A stretch of 64,000 bases of DNA from an uncultured Eubacteriales bacterium (GCA_934446675.1 CAKSEL010000001.1:248001-312000); one strand, 5' to 3'; shown: positions 42,591 to 51,989, counted from the first letter of the stretch. The notes: generated by a model not told the origin, from the letters alone. Program-made: numbers and translations.

Positions 42591-43775
42591 TTATTGTACG
42601 CCCGAAACAAGAAGATCCACAAACTGTTTTGCGGTTCTCGGATTTCTTCCGCCGTTTCTTATGGCGTGCGCCTCGGCTCTGACAAGCAGCGTCTCATCAT
42701 TTATATCAAGTCCGGCTTTCTCTGCAAGATCCGTTACTATCTTACAGTACAGATCCTTATCGGGACGGCTGTACGTTACGGTAAGTCCGAAACGCGCCGA
42801 AAGGCTTACTATCTCCTGCAGCTTATCTCCGACGCTTATCTCATCACCGCTTCTGTCGGCGCTCGACTCCTTGACAAGGTGTCTGTGGTTGCTTGTGGCA
42901 TAGATAACGGTATTTGCTCCGCAGCTGCTTACGCCGCCTTCAAGGGTGGCTTTGAGAGCGCAGAAGTCCGCGTCGTCGGAGGAAAACGTAAGGTCGTCGA
43001 TAAACAGTATGAATTTCAGCGGATTTGTGCTTATTGCGTCAAGCAGATGCGGTATAAGGCGAAGCTGATCCTTTTTGAGTTCGATTATACGAAGTCCGTC
43101 AGATGCAAATTCATTGCCTATCGCCTTTACGGTGCTGCTCTTGCCCGTGCCTGCGTCGCCGTAAAGCAGAACGTTATTTGCAGGTTTTCCGCAAAGCAGA
43201 GCCTTTGTGTTTGCGACGATAAGTCCGCGTTCTCTCTCATATCCCGAAAGATCGGAAATCTTCTGCGGATCGGGATTCTTTATCGGTACTACGTTTCCGT
43301 TTTCATCAAGCACGAACATATGGTACTTTGCGTATATTCCGAAGCCTTTTTTGCCGATCTCGCCCATTCTGTCGGCGTAAATCTTATGAAAATCCGCATT
43401 GCCTGTTTTCCAGTGTGCGAGAGTATCGTCGCCTGTAAACTTACGCAGCTGTTCTCCGGTATACTGCGAAAGCTCTTCAAGCACCGAAAGCTCTCTGTCA
43501 AGCAAAGGTTCAAGCAGTTCTGCGTCTCCCTCTCCCGTCACCTTATACTTTGTATATATATTCTCGTTCTCAAGCACAAGGCACAGCAGATATTCCGTAA
43601 GGTTTCCTCCGCACGAAAGTATGCTTTCGGCAAAGGCGCAGTATTTATCCGTAATATCGTTTTTATCCGTTTCGTCGCAGTCGAAAAGTGCCGTCAGCCT
43701 TTTTACGGGTTCCTGCGAGAGTATGCTCCTGAAAATAACAAGGCTGTGCAGCTTTCTTGAATTATGTCTGTTCAT
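42591..43775 (-). CDS. DUF815-type AAA ATPase
   Basis: A 394-residue protein. Residues 1-165 are a helical region unlike known catalytic domains. Residues 180-394 are an AAA+ ATPase with Walker A GDAGTGKSS (206-214), Walker B FILFIDDLTF, YATSNHRHLVKE as sensor region and the C-terminal AIRNGGRNPRTAKQFVDLL. This matches a widespread clostridial family of unknown role. The frame extends to 44102, but a good promoter lies inside the extension and the only plausible start is the ATG at 43775, with AAGAAGGT at a rather long 13-base distance. It may be co-transcribed with rseP, though the 64-base gap leaves that open. Confidence 0.85.
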   Translation of the reverse strand: MNRHNSRKLHSLVIFRSILSQEPVKRLTALFDCDETDKNDITDKYCAFAESILSCGGNLTEYLLCLVLENENIYTKYKVTGEGDAELLEPLLDRELSVLEELSQYTGEQLRKFTGDDTLAHWKTGNADFHKIYADRMGEIGKKGFGIYAKYHMFVLDENGNVVPIKNPDPQKISDLSGYERERGLIVANTKALLCGKPANNVLLYGDAGTGKSSTVKAIGNEFASDGLRIIELKKDQLRLIPHLLDAISTNPLKFILFIDDLTFSSDDADFCALKATLEGGVSSCGANTVIYATSNHRHLVKESSADRSGDEISVGDKLQEIVSLSARFGLTVTYSRPDKDLYCKIVTDLAEKAGLDINDETLLVRAEAHAIRNGGRNPRTAKQFVDLLVSGVQ

Positions 43776-43826
43776 CTTTTTGATTTTACCTTCTTTGCAG
43801 AATATGCGTATTATAATACAATATAT

Positions 43827-43855
43827 ATTATAAGCCCAAACGCGGTGCCATGCAA
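43827..43855 (-). promoter_or_regulatory. Promoter of the DUF815 ATPase gene
   Basis: Minus-strand TTGCAT (43850-43855), 17 bp, TATAAT (43827-43832), 52 bases before the start codon. Confidence 0.7.
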
Positions 43856-43916
43856 GGCGCATTTTTGAACTTAATGTGAAAATTATAAAACATTCTGTAA
43901 AACCCTGCAAAACCTC

Positions 43917-43945
43917 TTGACAGCCGGAAAAAGGCGTATTATAAT
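43917..43945 (+). promoter_or_regulatory. Sigma-A promoter of the leu operon
   Basis: TTGACA (43917-43922) and TATAAT (43940-43945), both perfect, have a 17-bp spacer, directly before the T-box leader. Confidence 0.88.
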
Positions 43946-43951
43946 AAGCCC

Positions 43952-44312
43952 AGAAACAGAAAAGCGACGACCGGGCTAAAGGTTGTTTCGATAAAAGTCT
44001 CAAAGAGAGCTGCCGTTTGGTGCGAGGCAGCGGCTTTTGAAACCTCCGAACTCTCCCGCGAGCTGCCGACCGAAAGTTTTTGTACTTGTCTTCGTGTTTC
44101 AACCGGTATCATAGTTAAAGCAAAGCACGGTTTTTGTACAAAAAACAAGTAGTAAGGACGGGACTTCCCGTTACAGGAGAAGCGTATTGGAGCTGCATTG
44201 AAAAATACGGCACAGATATGCGTTGAGTGCGTCTTTTGACGCAGAAATAGAGTGGTACCGCGAAAAGGTAAATTTCGTCTCTGTCCGTAAACAACGGCAG
44301 AGATTTTTTTTT
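43952..44312 (+). ncRNA. T-box leader, probably leucine-specific, controlling leuACDB
   Basis: The T-box consensus AGAGTGGTACCGCG is at 44249-44262. The Stem I distal part AAAGAGAGCTGCCGTTTGGTGC...GAGGCAGCGGC-like (44005-44035 region) shows the AG-bulge and terminal-loop pattern, given here only in pieces. In the specifier loop, GAA followed by CTC (a leucine codon) lies near 44050, between a lower CGGG/CCCG helix and an upper AGG/CCT helix. The leader ends in a terminator, a CTCTG..CCG/CGGCAGAG stem (44279-44302) plus nine T. Uncharged tRNA-Leu should stabilise the antiterminator and switch the operon on. The T-box call is firm; the specifier assignment is by eye. Confidence 0.9.
44279..44312 (+). 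terminator. T-box attenuator hairpin
   Basis: The stem CTCTGtCCG/CGGCAGAG with loop TAAACAA (44279-44302) is followed by ATTTTTTTTT, 45 bases before leuA. Confidence 0.85.
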
Positions 44313-44357
44313 ATTGCAAAAAAACAAACATTACCATAAAGCGAAAGGAAAAACGAC

Positions 44358-46019
44358 ATGAAAAACACCGCAAAGTACACAAAACAGTATTTCAATCCTC
44401 CGGTCTGTGAAATGAAGTGGGCAAAAAAGGACAGCGTTGACAAAGCTCCGATATGGTGCTCGGTTGACCTGCGCGACGGAAACCAGGCTCTTATGGTTCC
44501 GATGAACCTCGAAGAAAAGCTTGAATTTTTTGAAATGCTCGTCAAAATCGGTTTCAAGGAAATAGAAGTCGGATTTCCGGCTGCAAGCGAGACGGAATAC
44601 AAATTTTTGCGCACGTTAATAGAAAAGAACATGATTCCCGACGACGTTACGGTTCAGGTACTTACACAGTCGAGAGAACACATAATAAAGAAAACCTTTG
44701 AGTGCATAAAGGGTGCGAAAAACGTTATAGTCCACCTCTACAACTCGACAAGCGTTGCCCAGAGAGAACAGGTTTTCAGAAAATCCAAGGAAGAAATAGT
44801 AAACATCGCCGTCGAAGGCGCAAAGCTCTTCAACGAATACGTAAAGGACATGGACGGCAACATAAGATTCGAGTATTCTCCCGAATCCTTTACCGGCACG
44901 GAACCCGAATTTGCGCTTGAAATATGCAATGCCGTGCTTGATATATGGAAGCCGACTCCCGAAAGAAAGGCTATCATAAATCTGCCGGTCACGGTTGAGC
45001 TTTCAATGCCTCACGTTTACGCAAATCAGATAGAATATATGTGCGACAACTTAAAGTACCGCGAAAACGTAGTTGTTTCGCTTCACCCACACAACGACCG
45101 CGGCTGCGCGGTTGCGGACAGCGAACTCGGACTGCTTGCAGGCGCTGACAGAATCGAAGGAACGCTTTTCGGCAACGGCGAACGCACGGGAAACGCCGAC
45201 ATCATCACAATCGGCATGAATATGTATGCGCAGGGCGTCGATCCGGGACTTGATTTTTCAAATATGCCGGCAATCTGCGATCTGTACGAAAGAGTAACGC
45301 GCATGAACGTATACGAACGCTCTCCCTACTCCGGAAAGCTCGTATTTGCCGCATTCTCCGGTTCTCATCAGGACGCTATTGCAAAGGGCATGAAGTGGCG
45401 CGAAGAAAAGGAACGCAGATACTGGACCGTTCCGTATCTTCCCATCGATCCGCAGGACGTCGGACGCGAATACGAGACAGACGTTATACGCATAAATTCC
45501 CAGTCCGGCAAGGGCGGCATAGGATACTTGCTCGAACACAACTACGGTTTCAACCTCCCGCCCAAGATGAGAGAGGCTGTCGGATATGCGGTAAAGCACG
45601 TTTCGGACGTGGAGCACAAGGAGCTGTCCGCGGAAGAGGTACTTGCTGTATTCAACGAGAAGTTCGTAAACATCTCGTCGCCGCTTGAGCTTGTGGATTA
45701 CAGCTTTGTACGTTCGCAGGAGAGCATGAGAGCCGATCTTCACATCAAGTACAACGGCGAAACAAAACAGATCAGCGCATACGGAAACGGACGTCTTGAC
45801 GCCGTATCCAACGCAATCAAGCACAGTCTTGGAATCGAGTATTCCAACCTCACATACAGCGAGCACGCTCTTACCGAAGGTTCGTCCTCTCAGGCTGTCG
45901 GTTATGTCAGCATAACGCTGCCCGACGGCAATGTAAGATGGGGCGCCGGTATTCACGACGATATTATCTGCGCTTCGATAAACGCGCTCATCTCCGCAAT
46001 CAACAGCAAAATACACTGA
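44358..46019 (+). CDS. leuA: 2-isopropylmalate synthase
   Basis: A 553-residue enzyme that condenses acetyl-CoA with 2-oxoisovalerate, the first committed step of leucine synthesis. The DRE-TIM barrel has WCSVDLRDGNQALMVPM and the metal-site HPHNDRGCA, with NGERTGNADI following. A C-terminal regulatory domain (about 430-553) with GNGRLDAVSNA should bind leucine for feedback inhibition. Length and N-terminus fit the second LeuA type, also found in Corynebacterium and yeast, rather than the E. coli type. AAAGGAAAAA precedes the ATG. It is first in the T-box operon leuA-leuC-leuD-leuB. Confidence 0.96.
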   Translation: MKNTAKYTKQYFNPPVCEMKWAKKDSVDKAPIWCSVDLRDGNQALMVPMNLEEKLEFFEMLVKIGFKEIEVGFPAASETEYKFLRTLIEKNMIPDDVTVQVLTQSREHIIKKTFECIKGAKNVIVHLYNSTSVAQREQVFRKSKEEIVNIAVEGAKLFNEYVKDMDGNIRFEYSPESFTGTEPEFALEICNAVLDIWKPTPERKAIINLPVTVELSMPHVYANQIEYMCDNLKYRENVVVSLHPHNDRGCAVADSELGLLAGADRIEGTLFGNGERTGNADIITIGMNMYAQGVDPGLDFSNMPAICDLYERVTRMNVYERSPYSGKLVFAAFSGSHQDAIAKGMKWREEKERRYWTVPYLPIDPQDVGREYETDVIRINSQSGKGGIGYLLEHNYGFNLPPKMREAVGYAVKHVSDVEHKELSAEEVLAVFNEKFVNISSPLELVDYSFVRSQESMRADLHIKYNGETKQISAYGNGRLDAVSNAIKHSLGIEYSNLTYSEHALTEGSSSQAVGYVSITLPDGNVRWGAGIHDDIICASINALISAINSKIH

Positions 46020-46053
46020 AAAACATCTCATATAAAGGACAGGTGAATTAACT

Positions 46054-47310
46054 ATGGGAATGACAATGACTCAGAAAATACTCGCGTCTCATGCAGGACT
46101 TGATCACGTTGTGCCGGGACAGCTCATAAGCGCAAAGCTGGATCTTGTTCTCGGAAACGACATCACAAGCCCCGTTGCGATAAACGAATTTGAGAAAAAC
46201 GGCTTTGACAAGGTTTTCGACAATACGAAAATTGCCCTTGTAATGGATCATTTCGCGCCAAACAAGGACATAAAGGCTGCCGAACAGTGCTTACAGTGCA
46301 GAACCTTTGCGAAGTGCTTTAACATAAAGAACTATTTTGACGTAGGCGACATGGGAATAGAGCACGCGCTGCTTCCCGAAAAAGGACTTGTCGCACCGGG
46401 AGAGGCTGTTATCGGCGCAGACTCCCACACCTGTACATACGGCGCGCTCGGCGCGTTCTCTACCGGCGTAGGCTCGACGGACATGGCTGCCGGAATGGCA
46501 ACCGGAAAAGCATGGTTCAAGGTTCCGTCGGCGATAAAATTCAATCTCCGCGGCGCACTCGGCGAAAAGGTATCCGGCAAGGACGTCATCTTACACATAA
46601 TAGGCATGATAGGCGTTGACGGCGCGCTGTACCGTTCAATGGAATTTACCGGCGACGGTCTGAAATCGCTCTCTATGGACGACAGGCTCTGCATGGCAAA
46701 CATGGCAATAGAAGCCGGAGCAAAGAACGGCATTTTCGAGGTTGACGACATTACTCTCAAATACGTAAAAGGCAGAGTAAACAGAGAATTCAAGGTATTC
46801 AAGGCGGACAGCGACGCGCAGTACGACGAGATCTACGACATTGACTTATCAGCAATAGAGCCTACCGTAGCCTGCCCTCACCTGCCCGAAAACACGCGTC
46901 ATGCAAAGGAACTGTCAGACATCAAGGTAAATCAGATCGTTATCGGCTCATGTACCAACGGCAGAATAAGCGACATGAAAGCGGCATACGAAATTCTTTG
47001 CGGCAAGCACATTGCAAAGGACGTAAGATGCATTATAATCCCCGCAACGCAGAGCATATACAAGGAATGTATAAAGCGCGGATACATCGAGGCGTTTATA
47101 GACGCAGGCTGCGTTGTTTCAACACCTACGTGCGGTCCGTGTCTCGGCGGTTACATGGGCATACTTGCGCACGACGAGGTTGCCGTTGCAACGACTAACA
47201 GAAACTTTGTCGGACGTATGGGACACGTAACCTCAAAAATCTATCTTGCAAGTCCAGAAACTGCTGCCGCAACTGCTCTCACAGGCGTTATAACCGATCC
47301 GAGAGCATAA
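46054..47310 (+). CDS. leuC: 3-isopropylmalate dehydratase, large subunit
   Basis: A 418-residue aconitase-family [4Fe-4S] protein that isomerises 2- to 3-isopropylmalate together with LeuD. The cluster cysteines lie in IGSCTNGR and TPTCGPCLGG. IGADSHTCTYGALGAFSTGVGSTD-type substrate-site residues run from about residue 125 (written here in part). It is the short LeuC type found in Clostridia and archaea, which pairs with a separate small LeuD. It lies 34 bases after leuA in the same operon. Confidence 0.96.
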   Translation: MGMTMTQKILASHAGLDHVVPGQLISAKLDLVLGNDITSPVAINEFEKNGFDKVFDNTKIALVMDHFAPNKDIKAAEQCLQCRTFAKCFNIKNYFDVGDMGIEHALLPEKGLVAPGEAVIGADSHTCTYGALGAFSTGVGSTDMAAGMATGKAWFKVPSAIKFNLRGALGEKVSGKDVILHIIGMIGVDGALYRSMEFTGDGLKSLSMDDRLCMANMAIEAGAKNGIFEVDDITLKYVKGRVNREFKVFKADSDAQYDEIYDIDLSAIEPTVACPHLPENTRHAKELSDIKVNQIVIGSCTNGRISDMKAAYEILCGKHIAKDVRCIIIPATQSIYKECIKRGYIEAFIDAGCVVSTPTCGPCLGGYMGILAHDEVAVATTNRNFVGRMGHVTSKIYLASPETAAATALTGVITDPRA

Positions 47311-47345
47311 AAAACGGCACGCAGAGCACGAAAGGAGAAAACAAC

Positions 47346-47828
47346 ATGAATGCACACGGAAAAGTCATAAAATACGGCGACAACATAGACACGGACGTCA
47401 TTATCCCGGCGCGTTACTTAAACACCGCCGACCACAAAGAGCTTGCAAAGCACTGCATGGAGGACATTGACAAGGATTTTACCGCTAAAGTAAACAAAGG
47501 CGACATAATCGTGGGCGGCGCAAACTTCGGCTGCGGTTCTTCACGCGAGCACGCGCCGATTGCAATTAAAGAATCGGGAATTTCCTGCGTAATCGCAAAG
47601 ACATTTGCGAGAATCTTCTACCGCAACGCGATAAACATAGGTCTTGCAATTCTGGAGTGTCCCGAAGCAAGCGCGGAAATATCCGACGGCGACGAAGTAA
47701 AGATAGATTTCGACACGGGCATCATCACCGACGTTACGACCGGAAAAACTTATTCCGCACAGCCGTTTCCGGATTTTATCAAGGACATAATTTCTTCAAA
47801 CGGTCTTTTGAATTCTTTGAAAAAGTGA
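47346..47828 (+). CDS. leuD: 3-isopropylmalate dehydratase, small subunit
   Basis: A 160-residue swivel-domain partner of LeuC. GDNIDTDVIIPARYLNT and NFGCGSSREHAPIAIK are the family motifs, and FYRNAINIGLAI follows. The short length matches the Clostridia/archaea type. AAAGGAGAAAAC precedes the ATG. The gap to leuC is 35 bases and to leuB 10 bases. Confidence 0.96.
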   Translation: MNAHGKVIKYGDNIDTDVIIPARYLNTADHKELAKHCMEDIDKDFTAKVNKGDIIVGGANFGCGSSREHAPIAIKESGISCVIAKTFARIFYRNAINIGLAILECPEASAEISDGDEVKIDFDTGIITDVTTGKTYSAQPFPDFIKDIISSNGLLNSLKK

Positions 47829-47838
47829 GGAACACATC

Positions 47839-48909
47839 ATGGTAAAGAAAATTACTGTTTTACGCGGCGACGGAATAGGTCCCGAAATCGTAAACGAGGC
47901 AATAAAGGTACTGAACAAAGTGTCAGTCAGATACGGTCACACCTTTGAATACACCGACGTTGACATGGGCGGCTGCTCGATAGACAAATTCGGCGTTCCG
48001 ATCACCGACGAGGGCTTGGAAAAGTGCAAATCGAGCGACAGCGTTCTTCTTGGCGCGGTAGGCGGCCCGAAATGGGACGGCGTAGATCCGTCGGTAAGAC
48101 CCGAAAAAGCGCTGTTAAAGGTAAGGAGCGAACTCGGACTGTTTGCAAACTTACGTCCCACAAAGCTGTTTTTACAGCTTGCAGACGCCTCTCCCTTAAA
48201 GAAAGAGATAGTCGGAAACGGCATTGATTTAATGATAGTCCGCGAGCTTACGGGAGGCATATATTTCGGCAAACGCCGCACCGAAAACGCCGGCGGCATG
48301 AAAGTCGCAACCGACGAAATGACTTACAGCGAGGCTGAGATTGAGAGAATAGGCAGAGTTGCGTTTGAATCGGCAATGAAACGCGGCAAGCGTCTTGCAA
48401 GCGTTGACAAGGCTAACGTCCTCGACTCATCACGCCTTTGGAGAGCCGTAATGCACAGGCTTTCTGAGGAATATCCGCTTGTGGAATACAGCGACGTTCT
48501 GGTTGACAACACGGCTATGCAGCTTATCAAAAATCCGTCGCAGTTTGACGTAATCGTTACGGAAAATATGTTCGGCGACATTCTCTCGGACGAGGCAAGT
48601 ATGCTCACGGGTTCTATCGGCATGATGCCGTCCGCAAGTCTTTCATCGGGAAAGCTCGGAATGTACGAGCCTATTCACGGCTCTGCGCCCGACATTGCCG
48701 GGCTTGACATTGCAAACCCGATAGGAACAATTCTGTCTGCCGCAATGATGTTGAGATACTCCTTCGATATGCCCAAAGAGGCAGACTCCATAGAACTTGC
48801 CGTAAACAAGGCTCTTGACGACGGTTACAGAACAGGCGACATATACAAAGACGGTTTCAAAAAGGTAAAGTGCTCCGAAATGGGCAGCATTATTGCAGAC
48901 AACATCTGA
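47839..48909 (+). CDS. leuB: 3-isopropylmalate dehydrogenase
   Basis: A 356-residue NAD-dependent dehydrogenase that oxidises and decarboxylates 3-isopropylmalate. LRGDGIGPEI opens the protein. LLGAVGGPKWD, MIVRELTGGIYFGKRR and the substrate/metal site NMFGDILSDEASMLTGSIGMMPSAS-type region follow (given in part). LYEPIHGSAPDIAG appears as MYEPIHGSAPDIAG, the NAD-site loop. GAGG lies before the ATG. It is the last gene of the operon and is followed by a terminator. Confidence 0.97.
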   Translation: MVKKITVLRGDGIGPEIVNEAIKVLNKVSVRYGHTFEYTDVDMGGCSIDKFGVPITDEGLEKCKSSDSVLLGAVGGPKWDGVDPSVRPEKALLKVRSELGLFANLRPTKLFLQLADASPLKKEIVGNGIDLMIVRELTGGIYFGKRRTENAGGMKVATDEMTYSEAEIERIGRVAFESAMKRGKRLASVDKANVLDSSRLWRAVMHRLSEEYPLVEYSDVLVDNTAMQLIKNPSQFDVIVTENMFGDILSDEASMLTGSIGMMPSASLSSGKLGMYEPIHGSAPDIAGLDIANPIGTILSAAMMLRYSFDMPKEADSIELAVNKALDDGYRTGDIYKDGFKKVKCSEMGSIIADNI

Positions 48910-48935
48910 AAAACGCAGATCTATACAAAAACAAA

Positions 48936-48974
48936 CAAGCCCGGTACTTTTTACGGTACTGAGCTTGTATTTTT
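48936..48974 (+). terminator. Terminator of leuACDB, probably bidirectional
   Basis: An interrupted stem CAAGC..GGTAC/GTAC..GCTTG (48936-48967) is followed by TATTTTT on the plus strand and TTTGTTTTTG on the minus strand, where the SLH gene ends. Confidence 0.75.
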
Positions 48975-48990
48975 ATGCCTTATTCCGATT

Positions 48991-50739
48991 TTACTTTATT
49001 CTTACGATTATTGCTGCAAGTTCCGCGCGGTTAAGAGAATCCGACGGTCTGAAGTTGCCGTCCGCGTCGCCCTGAAGAAATCCTTTTGCGTACATTGCAA
49101 GTATGCTGCCAAAATACTCGGTATTTGCGTCAACGTCGTTTATTGCAGCCTCAGGCTGTGCATTTGAGTCAAGTCCGAGCGCATTTGCAAGTATATATGC
49201 TGTCTGCGCTCTTGTTGCGGATTTTGTATAATCGTCAAAGTCGTCCGACTTTATGATATTTGCGGCAACGGCATATGCGACGTAATTTGAGTACCAGACA
49301 TTGCTTTGCTTATCAAAATCAAACTCAACGCCGTTATCGGCACTGTGTATTCTTGCGGCAACCGTAATAATCTGCGCAAGGCTTACCTTTCCGTAAGGAT
49401 CGTATTTATTATCCCCCACTCCGTTTACAAGCTTTTTGGAATATGCCGTCTGTACGTCGTTATAGAACCACTGTCCCGGCTGTACGTCTGAAAATACCGG
49501 CGTTGCGCAGTCCGGCTCTTTATCGCCGTTATCCGGTTCGGACGGCTTATCCGGAGTTTCGGGTTCTGACGGAGTATCGGGCGTTTCAGGCTCGGCAGGC
49601 TGTACGGGGGATTCATGCGTAAGCTTTGTATTTATCTTAAAGCGGTATCCGAGGTCGCTGTAATACTTTTCCGACGGGCAGTTTACTTCAAAATAGTAAG
49701 TCCCTGCGTCAAGCGTCGCGGTAAGCTCTGCGGTATTGGTCTTCTCGCACTGAGTTATTACCTTGCCTTCGGAATCGAGAATATATATTGAGTAGTGCGG
49801 AGCCGACGAGGAAATCTGATCGTAAAACTTTACGGTTACGTCGTCTTTCTGCGAAAGTATAAACTTATAAATGTCCGCGTCCTCGACGCCGGTAATATCG
49901 CCGTAATAATCCCTGGAAAGCAAAACCGTGTTTGCCTGCTTTACGGTATTATTGGGTTCGCTTTCAAAATCAGACGCTTTTCCCGCAGTAACGCTGAAAT
50001 CGTAGAGCGGATATGTTCCGTCCTCTTCGCTGCTTACGCAAAGATAATACTTACCTTTTGAAAGTCCTATGCGCTGATGCAGAAACTTATCGGTGTCTTT
50101 AAGCGCAAAGCATATATTATTGAGTTCCTCGAGCTTATCGTTATACAGGGTAAACGACTTTACCGCCTTTGTTCTTATCGCAAGGGTTATATAACCGTTG
50201 TCGGCAACTTCAAAACTGTAATAGTCTTTATCCTCAGACCCCGATACTCCGCCGGTATAGGTCCTTGAAAGAGTTATAGGGTTTGCCTTTTCGAGTGTAT
50301 CGTTTGACTCGTTTTCAACGTAGTCGTATTCGGTAAAATCGACTTTAATTGTATATTCCGCGTCGGCATACGTCGAAAGGTTTTCCACCTTTACGGTATA
50401 TGTACCCTTTTTCAAGCCTTCGGCTATTACATAGTCTTTATCGAAAAAGTTCTTCTCGGTCTTTATCTTTGAAAAGACGTGAGAACCCGACGAAATGCTT
50501 AGTTCAACAGTGGGGTTTGTATCTTCCTCAACGCCCTGAACACCGACAATTTCTATTGTGACATATCCGTTATCCGCGTCAGCCTCAAACGTATATCTGT
50601 CGGTCTTTTGGGCTTTGATTGTATTGGTAATCGTTTCGCCGCCGTAAATATACGAATCCGACGGCTTTGCAAAGACCGACGTTGCGGCAAACGCCGTAAT
50701 TACCGCCGCGGTGCAGCACAAAAACTTTAATTTGTTCAT
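48991..50739 (-). CDS. SLH-anchored surface protein with three PPC-like repeats
   Basis: A 582-residue exported protein. Residues 1-25 are a signal peptide (MNKLKFLCC ... SVFA). Three beta-sandwich repeats of the bacterial pre-peptidase C-terminal (PPC) kind follow (about 26-125, 128-225, 230-335), the latter two beginning with NESNDTLEKANPI and SEPNNTVKQANTV. A Pro/Glu/Thr/Asp linker built on PETPDTPSEPETPDKPSEPD comes next. Residues about 405-582 contain three SLH repeats (FSDVQPGQWFYNDVQTAY, WYSNYVAYAVAANII, FRPSDSLNRAELAAIIVRI). No catalytic domain is visible, so it is likely a structural or binding wall protein. GGAGG precedes ATG 50739. It follows the phosphoesterase gene by 25 bases. 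Confidence 0.85.
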   Translation of the reverse strand: MNKLKFLCCTAAVITAFAATSVFAKPSDSYIYGGETITNTIKAQKTDRYTFEADADNGYVTIEIVGVQGVEEDTNPTVELSISSGSHVFSKIKTEKNFFDKDYVIAEGLKKGTYTVKVENLSTYADAEYTIKVDFTEYDYVENESNDTLEKANPITLSRTYTGGVSGSEDKDYYSFEVADNGYITLAIRTKAVKSFTLYNDKLEELNNICFALKDTDKFLHQRIGLSKGKYYLCVSSEEDGTYPLYDFSVTAGKASDFESEPNNTVKQANTVLLSRDYYGDITGVEDADIYKFILSQKDDVTVKFYDQISSSAPHYSIYILDSEGKVITQCEKTNTAELTATLDAGTYYFEVNCPSEKYYSDLGYRFKINTKLTHESPVQPAEPETPDTPSEPETPDKPSEPDNGDKEPDCATPVFSDVQPGQWFYNDVQTAYSKKLVNGVGDNKYDPYGKVSLAQIITVAARIHSADNGVEFDFDKQSNVWYSNYVAYAVAANIIKSDDFDDYTKSATRAQTAYILANALGLDSNAQPEAAINDVDANTEYFGSILAMYAKGFLQGDADGNFRPSDSLNRAELAAIIVRIK

Positions 50740-50764
50740 GTTTTTTCCTCCGTTTTGCAAAATT

Positions 50765-51874
50765 TTATTTTATATCCATGCCGTTTATGGCGCGAAGTCC
50801 GAATCTCAGCGCTCCGGCTGCGGTTTTACGGGTGTTTTCGTCGTCAGACATAAGTCTGTCCTTTAGCTGTCTGTAAAACTCGCCGGAAAGGGTTGCGGAC
50901 TGTTCAAGATTATTGACGTCAAGAAGAGCAAGCGTCTCGTCGCGCACCTCAATATCCGAAACATTCGGCAGAACAGCGCTTATACTCTGCTTATCAAAGC
51001 AGAAATCGGTCGAAGTTATACCGTCCAGCGTAATTCGCAGAATACAGTCATTCCCGAAGTCTTTACACTTTTCAAGTATGCTCGGAACGCAGTCTGAAAA
51101 GCTCCTTGAACCCGAAACGTCGCATGTGACCTTTTCATAATACTTTGAGCAGAAACGTCTGTGTTTAAGCTCCGCTTTATCCTTTGAAAGTTCGCCTGTA
51201 ACAGCGCCCTTGATTCCGGTTTCGTCAAAGCTTCTTCCTTCAAGGCAGCCGCTGTAAGCATACAGCGTTTTTCCGATTCTGCTTACGGGACACGCCTTAT
51301 GTATATGTCCCATGGCTATATAATCAAAGCCGCTGTTTTGTATATCCTCTTCGGTTATCGGAGCGTAGTACGACGTTTCATGTCCGAAATCACAGTGTGC
51401 CGCAAGTATATTCAGTCCGTCAAAGCCGTCGTCCGGAAGTTTAAAGTCTTTTATCGGACGCGCAGTATACGTATCCGACGTAAACGCATATCCGTAGACC
51501 CTTGCGCCGAGTTCGGGAAACTCGAAAAAGCTTATTTCCGGCGTTTTGAAAATATAAACGTTTGGCGGAAATTCAAAAAGCCTGTACGGAGAATCGCTGT
51601 TATAAGGATCATGATTTCCGGGTGTTATTACGAATTTACAGTCCGAAATTGACGACATCTCTCTTGAGAGCATCTGAACCGTGTCTTTTGTGACACATTC
51701 CGAGTCGAACAGATCTCCCGAAATTATAAAAAGCTTTACTCCCTCGGTTTTTGCATACAGCGTCAGCGTCGAAAACGCGCTTCTCAGCGCAAGCCGTCTT
51801 TTATCCGAAACCGAGCTTTCATATGCCGCAAAAGCCGAATCGAGATGAATGTCGGCACAGTGTACTATCTTCAA
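50765..51874 (-). CDS. Metallophosphoesterase, YhaO/SbcD-like DNA exonuclease family
   Basis: A 369-residue calcineurin-like phosphoesterase. The metal-site motifs are complete: CADIHLD, SGDLFD, TPGNHD, AAHCDFGHE and MGHIHK. The C-terminal extension of about 150 residues resembles the capping domain of YhaO/SbcD nucleases, which normally pair with an SMC-like ATPase (YhaN/SbcC). No such partner lies next to it here; the neighbour is an SLH protein. The likely start is TTG 51874, because GGAG is 8 bases before it; the GTG at 51883 directly abuts the ribosome site. Confidence 0.82.
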   Translation of the reverse strand: MKIVHCADIHLDSAFAAYESSVSDKRRLALRSAFSTLTLYAKTEGVKLFIISGDLFDSECVTKDTVQMLSREMSSISDCKFVITPGNHDPYNSDSPYRLFEFPPNVYIFKTPEISFFEFPELGARVYGYAFTSDTYTARPIKDFKLPDDGFDGLNILAAHCDFGHETSYYAPITEEDIQNSGFDYIAMGHIHKACPVSRIGKTLYAYSGCLEGRSFDETGIKGAVTGELSKDKAELKHRRFCSKYYEKVTCDVSGSRSFSDCVPSILEKCKDFGNDCILRITLDGITSTDFCFDKQSISAVLPNVSDIEVRDETLALLDVNNLEQSATLSGEFYRQLKDRLMSDDENTRKTAAGALRFGLRAINGMDIK

Positions 51875-51929
51875 ACTTATCACTCCGTTACTTATTTAGA
51901 CTGAAATTCCGGTTATTTGTTCCCCAAAA

Positions 51930-51959
51930 ATGCAAAAAAGACGGGTATTAACCGTCTTT
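51930..51959 (-). terminator. Terminator of rpmE
   Basis: Minus-strand stem AAAGACGG/CCGTCTTT (51937-51959) is followed by TTTGCA, 30 bases past the rpmE stop. Confidence 0.7.
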
Positions 51960-51989
51960 AAAATGCAACACAAATTGTTTTGGCAACGC

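Noticed and set aside
41549..43760. Long plus-strand open frames of 377 and 395 residues opposite rseP and the AAA ATPase gene.
   Set aside because: They lie antisense to well-supported genes, have no ribosome sites, and their products are basic and cysteine/tyrosine-rich as expected from mirrored codons.
49550..49610. Tandem repeat in the SLH/PPC gene as a DNA repeat element.
   Set aside because: It only encodes the Pro/Glu/Thr/Asp linker of the protein. The repeat is imperfect and in frame.
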